DNA from: Acidocella aromatica
GTDB lineage: Bacteria; Pseudomonadota; Alphaproteobacteria; Acetobacterales; Acetobacteraceae
Reading direction: 5' to 3'
Assembly (NCBI RefSeq): GCF_014201825.1
Contig: NZ_JACHFJ010000015.1
Location: 1 to 44,188, forward strand
Length of the DNA: 44,188 nucleotides
Shown here: piece by piece, positions 1-8,823 of the stretch
How the letters are laid out: each line of letters starts with the position of its first letter
Position numbering within the stretch: the first letter of the stretch is position 1
Notes under the pieces: model-generated
The model's input: only the letters and a program-made list of their open reading frames with translations
Told to the model about the DNA's origin: nothing
The model's database searches: none
Position numbers and translations under genes: made by a program

Positions 1-31
1 TCTGCTCTTCAGAAAATCGGCTGCCCTTCAT
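1..31 (-). CDS. IS3-family transposase OrfA, N-terminal fragment
   Basis: Only the first codons are inside the window: ATG at 31-29, reading MKGSRFSEEQ. This matches the start of the OrfA helix-turn-helix protein of IS3-family elements, which binds the IS ends and is joined to OrfB by frameshifting to make the active transposase. The rest of the gene lies beyond the left edge. The identical start is found at 44156 on the plus strand. Confidence 0.75.
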   Translation of the reverse strand, partial: MKGSRFSEEQ

Positions 32-92
32 CGGTCTATCCCCCAGGAACAGACTCTACACAAAAACGGTCACATTCCAGGGGAGCACGTCA
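1..92 (-). mobile_element. Left end of an IS3-family insertion sequence (partial)
   Basis: Read on the minus strand, this stretch starts at base 92 with TGACGTGCTCCCCTGG, an IS3/IS407-type terminus. It then runs through a short leader to an ATG at 31-29 that opens MKGSRFSEEQI, the usual start of IS3-family OrfA. The element continues off the window. The same 92 bases recur inverted at 44095-44186 without a mismatch. IS identity rests on recognising the OrfA start and terminus; the subgroup is a recollection, not a search result. Confidence 0.8.
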
Positions 93-394
93 AACCGCAC
101 AGGCACCACCTGCCCTGGCTTCAGCGCCCGGGCATGGCGCTGCGTGAACGGGATTTGCAGCAGAACCTCGAAATGCGCCCCCTCGCGCGGGGCGACATCC
201 AGCCGCACAAGCGCCTCTGGACCGACACCGCCGCGGGGTTTGGTCTCCTGCACACTCAGCACGGTAGCCCGCCCCGGCATGCCAGTAGCGAGGATCTGCC
301 CATCACCCGGGCGGCGGAACAAGCTCCCCCAAATCAACAACAGGGCCAGGAGCCCCACGCCAACCGCCAAAACCGCAACCGCCTCAGTGGACAT
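56..394 (-). pseudogene. Small membrane-anchored protein truncated by an IS (chimeric tail)
   Basis: The open frame has 112 codons. Residues 5-25 form one hydrophobic segment, followed by RR and a soluble beta-rich domain with GRATVLSVQETKPRGG and LKPGQVVPVRFD. That layout resembles small DUF3592-like anchored proteins. The ATG at 394 has GGAGG eight bases upstream, so the start is good. The IS boundary at base 92 falls in codon 101, so the last eleven residues (DVLPWNVTVFV) and the stop come from the IS terminus. The native C-terminus is missing, although only a short tail may be lost. Function unknown. Confidence 0.6.
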
Positions 395-780
395 CGCTCA
401 TCCTCCGCAAGACAGGTCGGCGGCGCGCTGGGCTTGCGCGCGCCTGCAAGCTCTCACAATTAATGCGTGCTTGATGTTTACCTGTCCTCGGGAGAATACA
501 ACACAATCGAAACAATACAAACAACAAAACCCGCAGCACTATACGGGCAACCTTAGCGAGGATTTCGGCTATATCGACATACCGGTCTTGCAGAATGCGG
601 AACCGAGACGATTGATGGTATTTGTCCTTCTCGCGCTATCGGGACTCTCCGCCTGTTGGATAGACCACCTCGAACGGCGGCGCACCGTAACGCTCGGCGT
701 GTTCGCCGGTGCTGTGGCATGCACGCTGCCTGCGACTCTTGCCCCCTCGACCATGTGAGACGCGAGTTCAATCATGTCAG
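395..780. other. Intergenic stretch without a convincing gene
   Basis: This gap lies between the truncated membrane gene, which is transcribed leftwards, and the end of the glycosyltransferase. A plus-strand open frame to 758 contains a hydrophobic run (VFVLLALSGLSACW) and could be the relic of a membrane protein. It has no clear ribosome site, and no family is recognised. No terminator or repeat was seen. Confidence 0.4.
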
Positions 781-2256
781 CTACTCAAATTCGGAGGAGG
801 GAATGAGCGGCTGGTCAATAGGCAATGGAAGGCAAGTCGCCGACGGTGCCGGACGCTCAAGCCTGATCCCTAGGGTTTCCAGCAACCGACTTCGGAATCG
901 CGCCGGGCTATGATTTTGGGCGTAGTTCCGCATCGCCTCCTCTGGCGCCGGGGCAATGGCGGCAGCCAAAACGGCTTTGGCCAATTCGGACGCAGTTACC
1001 TGTTCTGGCACCTTCTGGACCGCACCTCCATATTCGCGGAAGGCGCCAATATCGGAAACAATGGTACGCTGACCCAGAGCGATTAGCTGAGGAACGATAC
1101 CGGAACTTTCGCCTCTGTTCGTGGCGCGAAGCTGCACAGCAACATCGACCTCCAGCATAGCCTCGCAAAGTTGCCGGTCGGTTGGCGCATCCCTCACGTC
1201 CAACGCGATCCCGGCCAGCATGGTCGCATGCACATCCGCGTAATAAGCCGTACCGAAACCAGCAAGCAGCAGGCGAACGTTTATCCCCTCGCGTTGTAGC
1301 TCATGTACCGCAGCCACAAGCAACTCGGTGCGCTTCGAAGACCCTGCGTAGCCAAAACTACCCACGACCAGCGGCGCGTCTGGAGTTTTGCTGACTGGCC
1401 GTGTGCGCTGTATGCCAGACGGCAAAAAGACCGGATGGAACAGCGTTTCTATGCTGCCTCCCATCGCCTCCATATCATGCCGCAGAATTTCTGCCGCAGC
1501 ATTGGAATTCACCAGGAAGCGCTTAACTCCAAGGTCAGCAAAATAGCTGGCGCCGCAATATCCTGCATCGGCTAAGCTTTCATGTACCCTGCGCGCATCT
1601 ATCTGGTTTGCGTTCGTAACCGGCCCGTGCTTGGCCTTGATGCGGACAAGGGCGTCGATTAGAGCTGCACCGGTCAGCCCTGTACCGCGTTCGACCAAGT
1701 GCAGAAGCACGGGGTCGTGAACATAGAGGCATACTCGGTTTAGGTCGCCATCCAGTTCTCCAGCCTTGCGCAGCATATCGTGGATATAGACATTGTGCCC
1801 AGAATTGCCGAGGGCAATCACGATGGCTGCATAGCGGTGCAAACAATCTGCAGTCAGAAAAGTCCCGGCGTCGAAAAGGTATGTACCCTCCCTTCCCCCA
1901 GCGCGCAGACGCAGTTCATTCGCGAAAAACCAGTCCGTGTCCGTCACCGGACAGAAGATATCGACCGGCAACTCGCTGCCCTGCCAAGTGTAAAAAGAGC
2001 AAGAGGCAATGCCGGTTGTATCCGGCGGCATATTGCTGATGAAGGCAAGGCGCGGGCCGGACAACTGCCGGGTGCGCAAAACCGCCAGACTATGGTCGAT
2101 GCTAGCCTGGTTCGTGGGCATGCGGCTCAGCACGTCCTCCTGGTGCCGCATGAGGTCGTTAAAACGCCAGCCACGGAGCGTGTATCTAGCTTCGCGAACT
2201 TCTTCCGCTAAACGTGGTGAGGCGCGTTCAAACAGATTAAAGAGCTTATTTAGCAT
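781..2256 (-). CDS. Glycosyltransferase, GT-B fold (GT4-like)
   Basis: This 491-residue protein probably transfers a sugar from an activated donor in surface polysaccharide or protein glycan assembly. The C-terminal half has the GT4 layout. A Rossmann start PLVVGSFGYAGSSKRTELL at about 288 is followed by LLLAGFGTAYYADVH. A donor-binding segment around RGESSGIVPQLIALG then gives the acidic EX7E-like region, followed by TIVSDIGAFREYG. The N-terminal half is poorly conserved, as expected for the acceptor side. There is no signal peptide or membrane segment. The ATG at 2256 directly follows the stop of the upstream methyltransferase with no gap, so the two are co-translated. Substrate not determinable. 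Confidence 0.8.
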   Translation of the reverse strand: MLNKLFNLFERASPRLAEEVREARYTLRGWRFNDLMRHQEDVLSRMPTNQASIDHSLAVLRTRQLSGPRLAFISNMPPDTTGIASCSFYTWQGSELPVDIFCPVTDTDWFFANELRLRAGGREGTYLFDAGTFLTADCLHRYAAIVIALGNSGHNVYIHDMLRKAGELDGDLNRVCLYVHDPVLLHLVERGTGLTGAALIDALVRIKAKHGPVTNANQIDARRVHESLADAGYCGASYFADLGVKRFLVNSNAAAEILRHDMEAMGGSIETLFHPVFLPSGIQRTRPVSKTPDAPLVVGSFGYAGSSKRTELLVAAVHELQREGINVRLLLAGFGTAYYADVHATMLAGIALDVRDAPTDRQLCEAMLEVDVAVQLRATNRGESSGIVPQLIALGQRTIVSDIGAFREYGGAVQKVPEQVTASELAKAVLAAAIAPAPEEAMRNYAQNHSPARFRSRLLETLGIRLERPAPSATCLPLPIDQPLIPSSEFE

Positions 2257-3090
2257 TTAGGGCCATTCTGATGGGGTTACATACATCTCGGCGGGCCAGC
2301 GATCGCGGATCGCGCAGGTTTTTCGCGCCATTAAGAATAGACAGTCACCACGAAAGTCTGTTGGAAATTCTTGGCGATTCAGCATTTCAACAATGTCAGG
2401 CATCGGCGCTTCAAAGACATCGTGACTGGCCACATGCTCAACCTCGAACCCCGCGGCTTTAACCAGGGCCACTAGGGCGTGCACATCATATTCAAAATTA
2501 TGCCTATATGGAGAACGGTTGCGGTAGTACTGCATGTGAAAATGCGGCCGCCATCCATTCAACATTTTGTTGACATTGCGCGCCGAGCAACAATTGGGCG
2601 TGGTTAGCAGCAGTTGCCCACCAAGCGCGCAGATTCTGTTAATCTCACTCATCATAAACATAGGATCGACATCGAGATGTTCGATAACCTCGCAGCACAG
2701 AACGAAATCGAGGCTAGCATCCGGAAAGGGGAAGATATCGTTTTCAACATTAATGCTCAAAGTCAGGTTTTCAGCCCGATGCCCCGCCACGTCGATGGTT
2801 CTACGATAGATCTTCTCTTCTACCCGCTCGCTGAACGCTGTGCCTGCGACGAAACCATAGCCAAACACCTCGCGCAGCGCGACTTGAAAGAATGCCGTAG
2901 CACCAATCTCGAGTGCTTTTTTGTTGCCTTTGGCGGCGGGGATGAGTTCCAGCGTCCGGGCAAAGCGGGCCCGATGCGTTAGATAGTAGTTTTGGTTAAA
3001 CTCGGAGCTACCGGTAGCATTTTGCAAGACCTTGATATAACGATCCAGCAATCCTAGCGCGGCCTCAATCAATGTATTTTGATCCGGCAT
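2257..3090 (-). CDS. Class I SAM-dependent methyltransferase
   Basis: This 277-residue protein has a Methyltransf_11-type core. KALEIGATAFFQVAL around residue 60 stands where the glycine-rich SAM loop should be, although that loop is degenerate (EIGAT rather than DxGxGxG). It is followed by FPFPDASLDFVLCCEVIEHLDVDP around 121-142 and LLLTTPNCCSARN around 160. The EVIEH motif is typical of enzymes in O-antigen and glycan clusters. It precedes a glycosyltransferase with no intergenic gap. The ATG at 3090 has GGAGA about eight bases upstream. It may methylate a sugar or lipid-linked glycan; this is inferred from context only. Confidence 0.8.
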   Translation of the reverse strand: MPDQNTLIEAALGLLDRYIKVLQNATGSSEFNQNYYLTHRARFARTLELIPAAKGNKKALEIGATAFFQVALREVFGYGFVAGTAFSERVEEKIYRRTIDVAGHRAENLTLSINVENDIFPFPDASLDFVLCCEVIEHLDVDPMFMMSEINRICALGGQLLLTTPNCCSARNVNKMLNGWRPHFHMQYYRNRSPYRHNFEYDVHALVALVKAAGFEVEHVASHDVFEAPMPDIVEMLNRQEFPTDFRGDCLFLMARKTCAIRDRWPAEMYVTPSEWP

Positions 3091-3221
3091 GACTATTCTC
3101 CGTGTCTGCGATCGAACGCCATGTGTCAGGGCTCAGAGGCGAAAACATCCTGCCCCATGAATCGTGGGCCCCGCATTGCGCGAGAGCTTTTTGAAAGAGC
3201 CCCTTAATACCCTCCACTGGT

Positions 3222-5249
3222 TTAACCTTTTTTAATTGACAATAAGACAGACAGCTCTCGTTTGTCCCCATTGTAAATAATTCTATTTGGAACAAATGTT
3301 TGATTCGCCGTCAAGGTAACAATCGTATCCGCCGGTATATAAAGGACCTGCATCGTTGCTTGTCCGACAGTATAAACGACCTGACTCGATGGAGTAGTAA
3401 CCGTAATTTGTACAGGGACAGAAAGGGGCCGCCCTTTCCCCGTTATTGTCAGTTCTACTGGTGTTCCATGGGTAACAATACGAACCTGCCGACCCATCCA
3501 GTTCTGCTGCGCGGATGAAGGCCAATAATCACCCTCCAGATAGTAATAATTAAGCGCTGATGGCAGCGGAACCTTCACGACATCGACCCCATGGTCCATG
3601 TGCTGCAGCCAGCCCTGCGCCGCAATTGCCGCGACCAACTGGGGCTGTGTGCCCGGGCCGATCAGAATATCATCGACATGATGCGTTTCACAAAAAGCGG
3701 CAAGATCATTGCCGAAGTCGGGCCCAGGCACCCCCGTAAGAAACTCACTCAAAATTGGAAAGGCCTGTTCCGAATACGGAGCGAAGCCGGTATAACCGCC
3801 CGATTGGCTAAATTGCATGCCCTCGTCCAGCTGCCAAGCCATCCCCTCCCCTTCGTCCGCAAAGGGAAGAATAATTACATTTGCTTTCGTGCCGAGCGCT
3901 TGTTTCGTATTTTGCGGCGTAAAAAACGGCTGTTCTGGCCAGCGGGTCCAGGTATGCATACGTGCATTGGGCACAATAAACAGGCATGCAAGCCCGGCGA
4001 GTGCAAACCGCCGGGACGGCCCACGCCCAACGCTCGGCGTCGCCAAGTATAGCCCCGCGACAATCGCCGAAATAAGCGACACGTACATCGTGAAACGTGT
4101 TGGTAGCGCCGAGCGAATCAAAGGAAGTTTTTCACCAAGCCGCCAAGGCAACGGCATTTGAGTTTGCACTCCAGCAACATGTAGCCAGGGCCCTAAACTC
4201 AATACGGCGAGTACAATTACTGTAATCAACAAGGCTTTAACATAAGGAAGAGTAATATGAGCGCGAAAATAAAGCATCATGAGGAAAATCAGAGGCAAAC
4301 CTAAGTAGGCTCCTTGTTCCGCTGTGTTGCCAGTGAATTGACTAGCAACAGCAGCAAAAACCGTTCTCCCAAGGTAGGCAACCCCTGTCGGTATCAAGTA
4401 GTTTAGTGGGTCAGCTGAATAAGTTGTTGCAGAGTTGATTATTGGTGGAACCTCTGACAAACCTTCTACCAAATAAAATAAAAATGGCACGGCCAATATT
4501 GTCATGACCATGCCTGCAAAAACAATGTCGATTGCCAGACGCCACAAGCCAAGCCGATCGGCCTTTGGGGCACATGCCAGGAAGATGGCCCATGTGATTA
4601 CGCCAAGAAAGACCAATGTCGCCAAAATTTCGCTTGACAGCCCTAGCTGAACCAAAAAAATTACCGCCAGTCCTATCACAAAGCCTGTGCGCCCCATTTG
4701 TCTCCGGATGCGTCTTACGCACAACAAGATCGCAAGAGGTATCAAGAAAGTTAGATCGAGATTAAGATGCCCCTGAAGCTGGCCACTTTCGTAAGAGGAG
4801 AATCCAAATAAGTAGCCTCCAACAAGAGCTGCAGCCCAGTCACGTGTCAGGTATCGCACCAACAGAAAGGCCGTCCACGCGGAGAGAACTGGCGCCATCA
4901 AGCTTAATAGGTTGTAGGACAGGACCGCACCGCCCAGCACCGTGATTGGGAAGCTTAACAGAGCAGCAAACGGCACCGAGGTCCGCCATGTCATGTTATC
5001 CCCATGGGGAAACCAAACATAATTTGAAATAAATGGATTTAGACCATGAGAAATGGCAAAGGGCCACCAGTGGAGGAACCATATGACAGATAGCGGGTCT
5101 CTGCCCACTCCCAAGTACCAGTGCGTCAAGCTCCCCGTTCTGCCAAAAAAAATCAAAGAAAAAATGGCATAGATAAATAAAGGAAACGTAACTATCAGCA
5201 TGTAATGAGCGAGTGTCGAACGCTCTTTGTTTTTGGGAGGGCAAAGCAT
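3222..5249 (-). CDS. Polytopic GT-C-like membrane protein, putative glycosyltransferase
   Basis: About 675 residues from the ATG at 5249; a TTG at 5270 would add seven. There are roughly ten hydrophobic segments over the first 430 residues and a soluble periplasmic-looking C-terminal domain. Before the second membrane segment lies WYLGVGRDPLSVIWFLHWWP, then GLNPFISNYVWFPHGDN, a pattern seen in bacterial GT-C-type proteins that use polyprenyl-phosphate sugars. The acidic loop residue and the HG/NPF block fit that class, but no specific family is certain. It heads the minus-strand glycan cluster, 131 bases upstream of the methyltransferase. Codon and base composition are AT-richer than the core genes, suggesting acquisition. 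Confidence 0.6.
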   Translation of the reverse strand: MLCPPKNKERSTLAHYMLIVTFPLFIYAIFSLIFFGRTGSLTHWYLGVGRDPLSVIWFLHWWPFAISHGLNPFISNYVWFPHGDNMTWRTSVPFAALLSFPITVLGGAVLSYNLLSLMAPVLSAWTAFLLVRYLTRDWAAALVGGYLFGFSSYESGQLQGHLNLDLTFLIPLAILLCVRRIRRQMGRTGFVIGLAVIFLVQLGLSSEILATLVFLGVITWAIFLACAPKADRLGLWRLAIDIVFAGMVMTILAVPFLFYLVEGLSEVPPIINSATTYSADPLNYLIPTGVAYLGRTVFAAVASQFTGNTAEQGAYLGLPLIFLMMLYFRAHITLPYVKALLITVIVLAVLSLGPWLHVAGVQTQMPLPWRLGEKLPLIRSALPTRFTMYVSLISAIVAGLYLATPSVGRGPSRRFALAGLACLFIVPNARMHTWTRWPEQPFFTPQNTKQALGTKANVIILPFADEGEGMAWQLDEGMQFSQSGGYTGFAPYSEQAFPILSEFLTGVPGPDFGNDLAAFCETHHVDDILIGPGTQPQLVAAIAAQGWLQHMDHGVDVVKVPLPSALNYYYLEGDYWPSSAQQNWMGRQVRIVTHGTPVELTITGKGRPLSVPVQITVTTPSSQVVYTVGQATMQVLYIPADTIVTLTANQTFVPNRIIYNGDKRELSVLLSIKKG

Positions 5250-5695
5250 GAACACAACATTCCCACTCAAAATTCAGTTTGATTGATTAACGTACTTCGA
5301 GTGCGTAAACTTTCGCACAACAAGTTCAAATATGAAGTAAATTAAATATTTTTTATATCTCAGTGGCTTAGTCAAGAGATTCGGGACTCGTTCTACCATA
5401 AAAAAATAAGTCCCGAGCCCAGTTCATTTGTTTCTAAATTGCATCTTATGAGATGCACAATATCGTTAGATCAACAACGAAAAAATTCACCCTTAATGTC
5501 TCGCTGTGTTGCACCAAGCTATTGAAGTGTAGTGCCCAGTTGCCGTTTCTGCTCTTCTTTGGAATCTTCAAAGTTGTAAACAATGATCGAAAGAAGCTCC
5601 CCTGACAAAGCTACTCGTATTGTCGCAAACTTCTTTTCGTTTGAGCGGAACTGTTCAGTGTGGCATTATCCAGACCCCACTTATTCAGTACGATA
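5250..5695. other. AT-rich intergenic region between glycan cluster and integrase relic
   Basis: No gene, tRNA or CRISPR-like repeat was seen. The base composition is strikingly AT-rich in 5280-5480 (runs such as AAATATTTTTTATA), unlike the surrounding core DNA. The promoter of the glycan cluster probably lies here on the minus strand, but no single -35/-10 pair stands out. It looks like remnant DNA of an older island. Confidence 0.4.
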
Positions 5696-6180
5696 TCAGA
5701 CAACGCCCCGCTTCAGTTTCTCCGCCTCGCGCAGCACCGCCACTGCTTGCACGCTCAGCTGCACGCGGTGCAGAGTGTTCATCTTGCTGCATGCCGCCGG
5801 AATCGCCCACATCGCGTTCTCCAGATCAAACTCGCTCCACGTCGCCCCCTGCCTTTACCGGAACGGCGGGCGCTCAACACCACAAAGCGCACTGCCTAGT
5901 GCGGACACGCTGCCGCTCTCTGCCACCGGCTTGGCGCCAAAATGCGGGAAGACATAGGCTCGCATGTTTGGCGTTCCATCACCCGGCGCGTTACGTCTCT
6001 ATGTATAACGTGGCCACGGCCTCGAAACAGCGGCCATCGGCCACCTGCTGCGCTGCCGGCCTTGCCGATTTACAGCCATAGGTTAGTACCATCGCCGTTC
6101 ATGCCGGGTTCCCCGGTGCGCAACAGCTTCTTCACCTGCCCCTCGGTCAGTTTTTCTACACTCTTTGCCTCGGCCTAAAG
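5696..6180 (-). pseudogene. Decayed P4-type tyrosine integrase
   Basis: Read on the minus strand in several frames, this stretch keeps recognisable integrase blocks in the right order. First comes VEKLTEGQVKKLL, then GEPGMNGDGTNLWL-stop-IGKAGSA (arm-binding DUF4102 domain). FEAVATLYIET-stop-RAG-stop-WNAKHA follows, then AYVFPHFGAKPVAE, then LSARRSGKGR (box I arginine), and after a one-base frameshift GATWSEFDLENAMWAIPA and VAVLREAEKLKRG. Compare FDAVAKLYIEAHRAGWKNEKHA in the intact integrase at 6571. In-frame stops, a frameshift, internal deletions and loss of the HxxR/Tyr part make it inactive. It points to an earlier integration beside the same tRNA. Confidence 0.85.
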
Positions 6181-6329
6181 CTCTGCCTAACCTACGATTT
6201 TCTCACGTTGATTATTGGGAGTTAGGCGCACAGTGGTGCCAATACGAGCCCGGCGAAAGGGGAATTATTGACAGAATAATGTAGCTTTTTGGGATGTGGC
6301 TCTAGGCTGCCCAGCGAGCTACGCAGGCC

Positions 6330-6345
6330 CGTGGCGGAGGAGATG
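6330..6345. repeat. attL: 16-bp copy of the tRNA-Ser 3' end
   Basis: CGTGGCGGAGGAGATG here is identical to 13771-13786. Bases immediately outside differ (C against G to the left, T against G to the right), so the exact identity is 16 bp. It duplicates the tRNA-Ser acceptor end, including the CCA complement, as expected of the site left by tyrosine-recombinase integration into a tRNA gene. Confidence 0.88.
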
Positions 6346-6523
6346 TCCGCCTAACATGTATCCACAGCCGTTTATGGACATCGACAAAAACTAGTATATA
6401 TGACTGTTTTTGCTTTAAATCCGTCCGCCTAAATCCTCTTGCGTATGCAACAATGTTGATTTAGGGTGTATCCACCAAAGAGATTCACCCCGCGCCGGAC
6501 ACGCAAAAATGAGCATTTGCACC

Positions 6524-6555
6524 TGTACCCCTGCTAAAGTTGCTAAACTTGCTAA
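6524..6555 (+). repeat. Triple TGCTAA block, left inverted copy (possible integrase arm sites)
   Basis: TGTACCCC is followed by TGCTAA at 6532, 6541 and 6550, a strict 9-bp period. The same 32-bp arrangement occurs inverted at 13507-13538, with the TGTACCCC flank again on the outward side. It sits just upstream of the integrase start and about 180 bp inside attL. Symmetric multi-site blocks near both ends fit arm-type sites of an integrase with an N-terminal arm-binding domain. They could instead be regulator or replication iterons. Confidence 0.7.
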
Positions 6556-6570
6556 TCGGCGGGCTGCCTA

Positions 6571-7809
6571 ATGGCTAAAGGGCCGAGCAAGCGCCTGACC
6601 GCCTTGGCTATCAACGCCCTGGTGAAGGTCGGAAACTACCCGGACGGCGATAACCTTTATCTTCGTGTCCGGCATGACGGGTCCAAATCCTGGGCGTTCC
6701 GGTACAAGATGGCCAACAAGCCGCACTGGATGAGCCTTGGCCCGCTGCGCGATGTAACGCTGGCCGAGGCACGCGAGGCCGCCCGAAAACTCAGAAACGA
6801 TCTGCGCGAAGGTATCTCCCCGCTCGACCAGCGCCGTGAACGCCAAGCCCTGGCCATGAATGCCGAGGGCCGGACCTTCGATGCCGTGGCGAAGCTCTAT
6901 ATCGAGGCTCACCGGGCAGGCTGGAAGAATGAAAAGCACGCGGCGCAATGGACCAACACCCTAAAAACCTACGCCAGCCCGGTCATCGGCAGCATGTCGG
7001 TCGGCAGCATCGGCCTGGACGAGGTGCTGCGTATCCTGCGCCCAATTTGGAAGGAGAAGCCGGAGACCGCCTCCCGGCTGCGTGGCCGCGTAGAAGCCGT
7101 GCTCGATTATGCCGGGGTGCACGGCTGGCGCACCGGGGACAATCCGGCACGCTGGACCGGCTACCTTGACCAAGTATTGCCCGCCAGGGCGAAGGTGCGC
7201 GCCGTTGAACACCATGCCGCCCTGCCCTGGGCCAATCTACCAGAGGCGTGGGGGAAGCTGGTCGCCAGCGGTAGCACCAGCGCGCTATGCTTGCGGCTCC
7301 TGATTCTGACCGCCACCCGGTCCGGTGAGGCGCGCGGGGCCCGATGGAACGAGCTTGATCTGGCGGCCAAGACATGGACCGTCCCCGCCTCGCGCATGAA
7401 AGCAAAGCAAGAGCATCGCGTGCCACTGAGTAACGCCGCCGTGGCAATCTTGGAGACCATGCGCCCCCTACAGAACAAGCCTGATGGGCTCGTGTTCCCT
7501 GGCGGTAAACCCGGCAAGCCGTTATCGGACGTGGCCCTAAGCAAGGCCCTGGCCACCGTGGCTGAGGGGTTTACCGTTCACGGTATGCGCTCCACGTTCC
7601 GCGATTGGTGCGCCGAGAGCACGAACTTCCCGCGCGAGGTGGCCGAGGCCGCACTGGCCCACACGAACAAGAACAAGGTGGAAGCCGCCTATGCCCGCAC
7701 CGATCACTTCGAGCAGCGGCGCAAGCTGATGGATGCATGGGCGCGGCACTGCACCAGCCCGGCTGTTAAGCCAGCCGGGAACGTGACGACGATCCGCGCC
7801 ACCGCGTGA
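6571..7809 (+). CDS. int: P4-type tyrosine recombinase (integrase)
   Basis: This 412-residue integrase is expected to recombine the element with the tRNA-Ser attachment site. Residues 1-90 form the DUF4102 arm-binding domain (YPDGDNLYLRVRHDGSKSWAFRY). Residues 100-200 form the SAM-like core-binding domain (FDAVAKLYIEAHRAGW). The catalytic domain carries R250 in TATRSGEARGARW, H337 and R340 in VHGMRSTFRDWC, H364 in ALAH and nucleophile Y374 in EAAYARTD. All catalytic residues are present and the length is normal, so it is probably active. It is encoded at the attL end and reads into the element. The triple-motif block lies 16 bp before the start and may let Int repress its own gene. Confidence 0.95.
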   Translation: MAKGPSKRLTALAINALVKVGNYPDGDNLYLRVRHDGSKSWAFRYKMANKPHWMSLGPLRDVTLAEAREAARKLRNDLREGISPLDQRRERQALAMNAEGRTFDAVAKLYIEAHRAGWKNEKHAAQWTNTLKTYASPVIGSMSVGSIGLDEVLRILRPIWKEKPETASRLRGRVEAVLDYAGVHGWRTGDNPARWTGYLDQVLPARAKVRAVEHHAALPWANLPEAWGKLVASGSTSALCLRLLILTATRSGEARGARWNELDLAAKTWTVPASRMKAKQEHRVPLSNAAVAILETMRPLQNKPDGLVFPGGKPGKPLSDVALSKALATVAEGFTVHGMRSTFRDWCAESTNFPREVAEAALAHTNKNKVEAAYARTDHFEQRRKLMDAWARHCTSPAVKPAGNVTTIRATA

Positions 7810-7878
7810 AACAAGCGGGCGCGGGAGGTCATCACCCTCACCGCGCCCTGATGATCCAGACAAAAGGACTGCAACCAA

Positions 7879-8556
7879 ATGACCGAGATCAAGCCCACGA
7901 ATAGCACGCCTAATCCGACAGCGCCAACCGATGAGGCGCTCATTAGGCGGGACCTGTATTGGGAGGATTTTATAAAATCGCAGCGGGCTGAAATTAAAGA
8001 GCGATTTACGCATTTGGTGGTTTCTCTGGACCAAGCAGCGCAAGAACGCATCCGCACTAGCTGCGACCTGCCGCCCATGCCGCCCTGGTGGTGGGAACGG
8101 GTGGAGATGCACCTTGAAAATTACCGGGTTTCAAAGCTGCCTAAATTCTCTCCACAGGTAATCGCTGCTGCAAAACGCTTGAGGTTCGAACTAAATCCCT
8201 ACTGTTCCGAAATTAGCCATCCAGCATTGGTCGATGAGTTAGACACCTTCTTAGAAGCTGCCGAATTTTCTGAAAAAATGGATAGGCCGAAACAACCGAA
8301 GCGTCCAACAAATCACGAGGACCCCGCAGTCATCGCCTTCTTAGGTTCGCTTTGGAAATACGCCATGAAGAGAAATCCAGGCGCAACCACGGAAGGGCCG
8401 TTTGCTCGTTTCTTGATTGCAACACTTAACGAGGTCAGCATTCCAATGCAGGGCCGGACAATCAGAAAGCATGTCGAAACGCTTTTGCAGCCGCCTTGGT
8501 ACACGAAGGATGGCGAGTGGGCGTTGTTTCCACCACCCCCGCACGAAACCCCCTAA
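7879..8556 (+). CDS. Unknown 225-residue protein of the element
   Basis: No family is recognised. The N-terminal 20 residues are Thr/Pro/Asn-rich and probably disordered. The middle is helical with a conspicuous PPMPPWWWERVEMHLENY block around 73-90. The C-terminal third (GPFARFLIATLNEVSIPMQGRTIRKHVETLLQPPW) resembles a compact helical DNA-binding-like unit but is not assigned. AAAGGA lies about nine bases before the ATG. It stands alone between the integrase and the AlpA-like gene, with less GC-rich codon use than the replication genes. It is a candidate for cargo or element control. Confidence 0.7.
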   Translation: MTEIKPTNSTPNPTAPTDEALIRRDLYWEDFIKSQRAEIKERFTHLVVSLDQAAQERIRTSCDLPPMPPWWWERVEMHLENYRVSKLPKFSPQVIAAAKRLRFELNPYCSEISHPALVDELDTFLEAAEFSEKMDRPKQPKRPTNHEDPAVIAFLGSLWKYAMKRNPGATTEGPFARFLIATLNEVSIPMQGRTIRKHVETLLQPPWYTKDGEWALFPPPPHETP

Positions 8557-8631
8557 AATTCATAGTTTTGTGCAGATTATGCAGGCATCCATTGGTGTCC
8601 ATAATCAGGCTCCAAGTCAACGGAGCCAAAA

Positions 8632-8823
8632 ATGTCTAATGCTATGAAGTTACTTTTCCGCCCCGCCGAGGTCCAAGCTGCGCTTGGCATCGGCCATTCC
8701 ACCTTTTGGAGCCTCGTGAAGTCCGGGGCACTGGAATCTCGCAAGATCGGACGCGCAACCGTGGTTCCGGCTGATAGCCTGAATCAGTTTATCGCAAGCC
8801 TTCCGAAGGCCAACGCCGCTTAA
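8632..8823 (+). CDS. AlpA/excisionase-like helix-turn-helix regulator
   Basis: This 63-residue protein has the MerR-like winged helix of HTH_17/AlpA proteins. FRPAEVQAALGIGHSTFWSLVKSGALESRKIGR forms the helix-turn-helix, and ATVVPADSLNQFIASL the wing and last helix. Such proteins activate integrase or act as recombination directionality factors in P4-like elements. GGAG stands eight bases before the ATG at 8632; a second in-frame ATG is four codons on. It is followed by a GC hairpin at 8829-8849 and the replication genes. It could be the Xis of this element; that role is inferred. Confidence 0.8.
   Translation: MSNAMKLLFRPAEVQAALGIGHSTFWSLVKSGALESRKIGRATVVPADSLNQFIASLPKANAA

Noticed and set aside
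3065-3295. 76-codon minus-strand frame between methyltransferase and GT-C-like gene
   Set aside because: It overlaps the end of the GT-C-like gene and the start of the methyltransferase, has no ribosome site and no recognisable fold.
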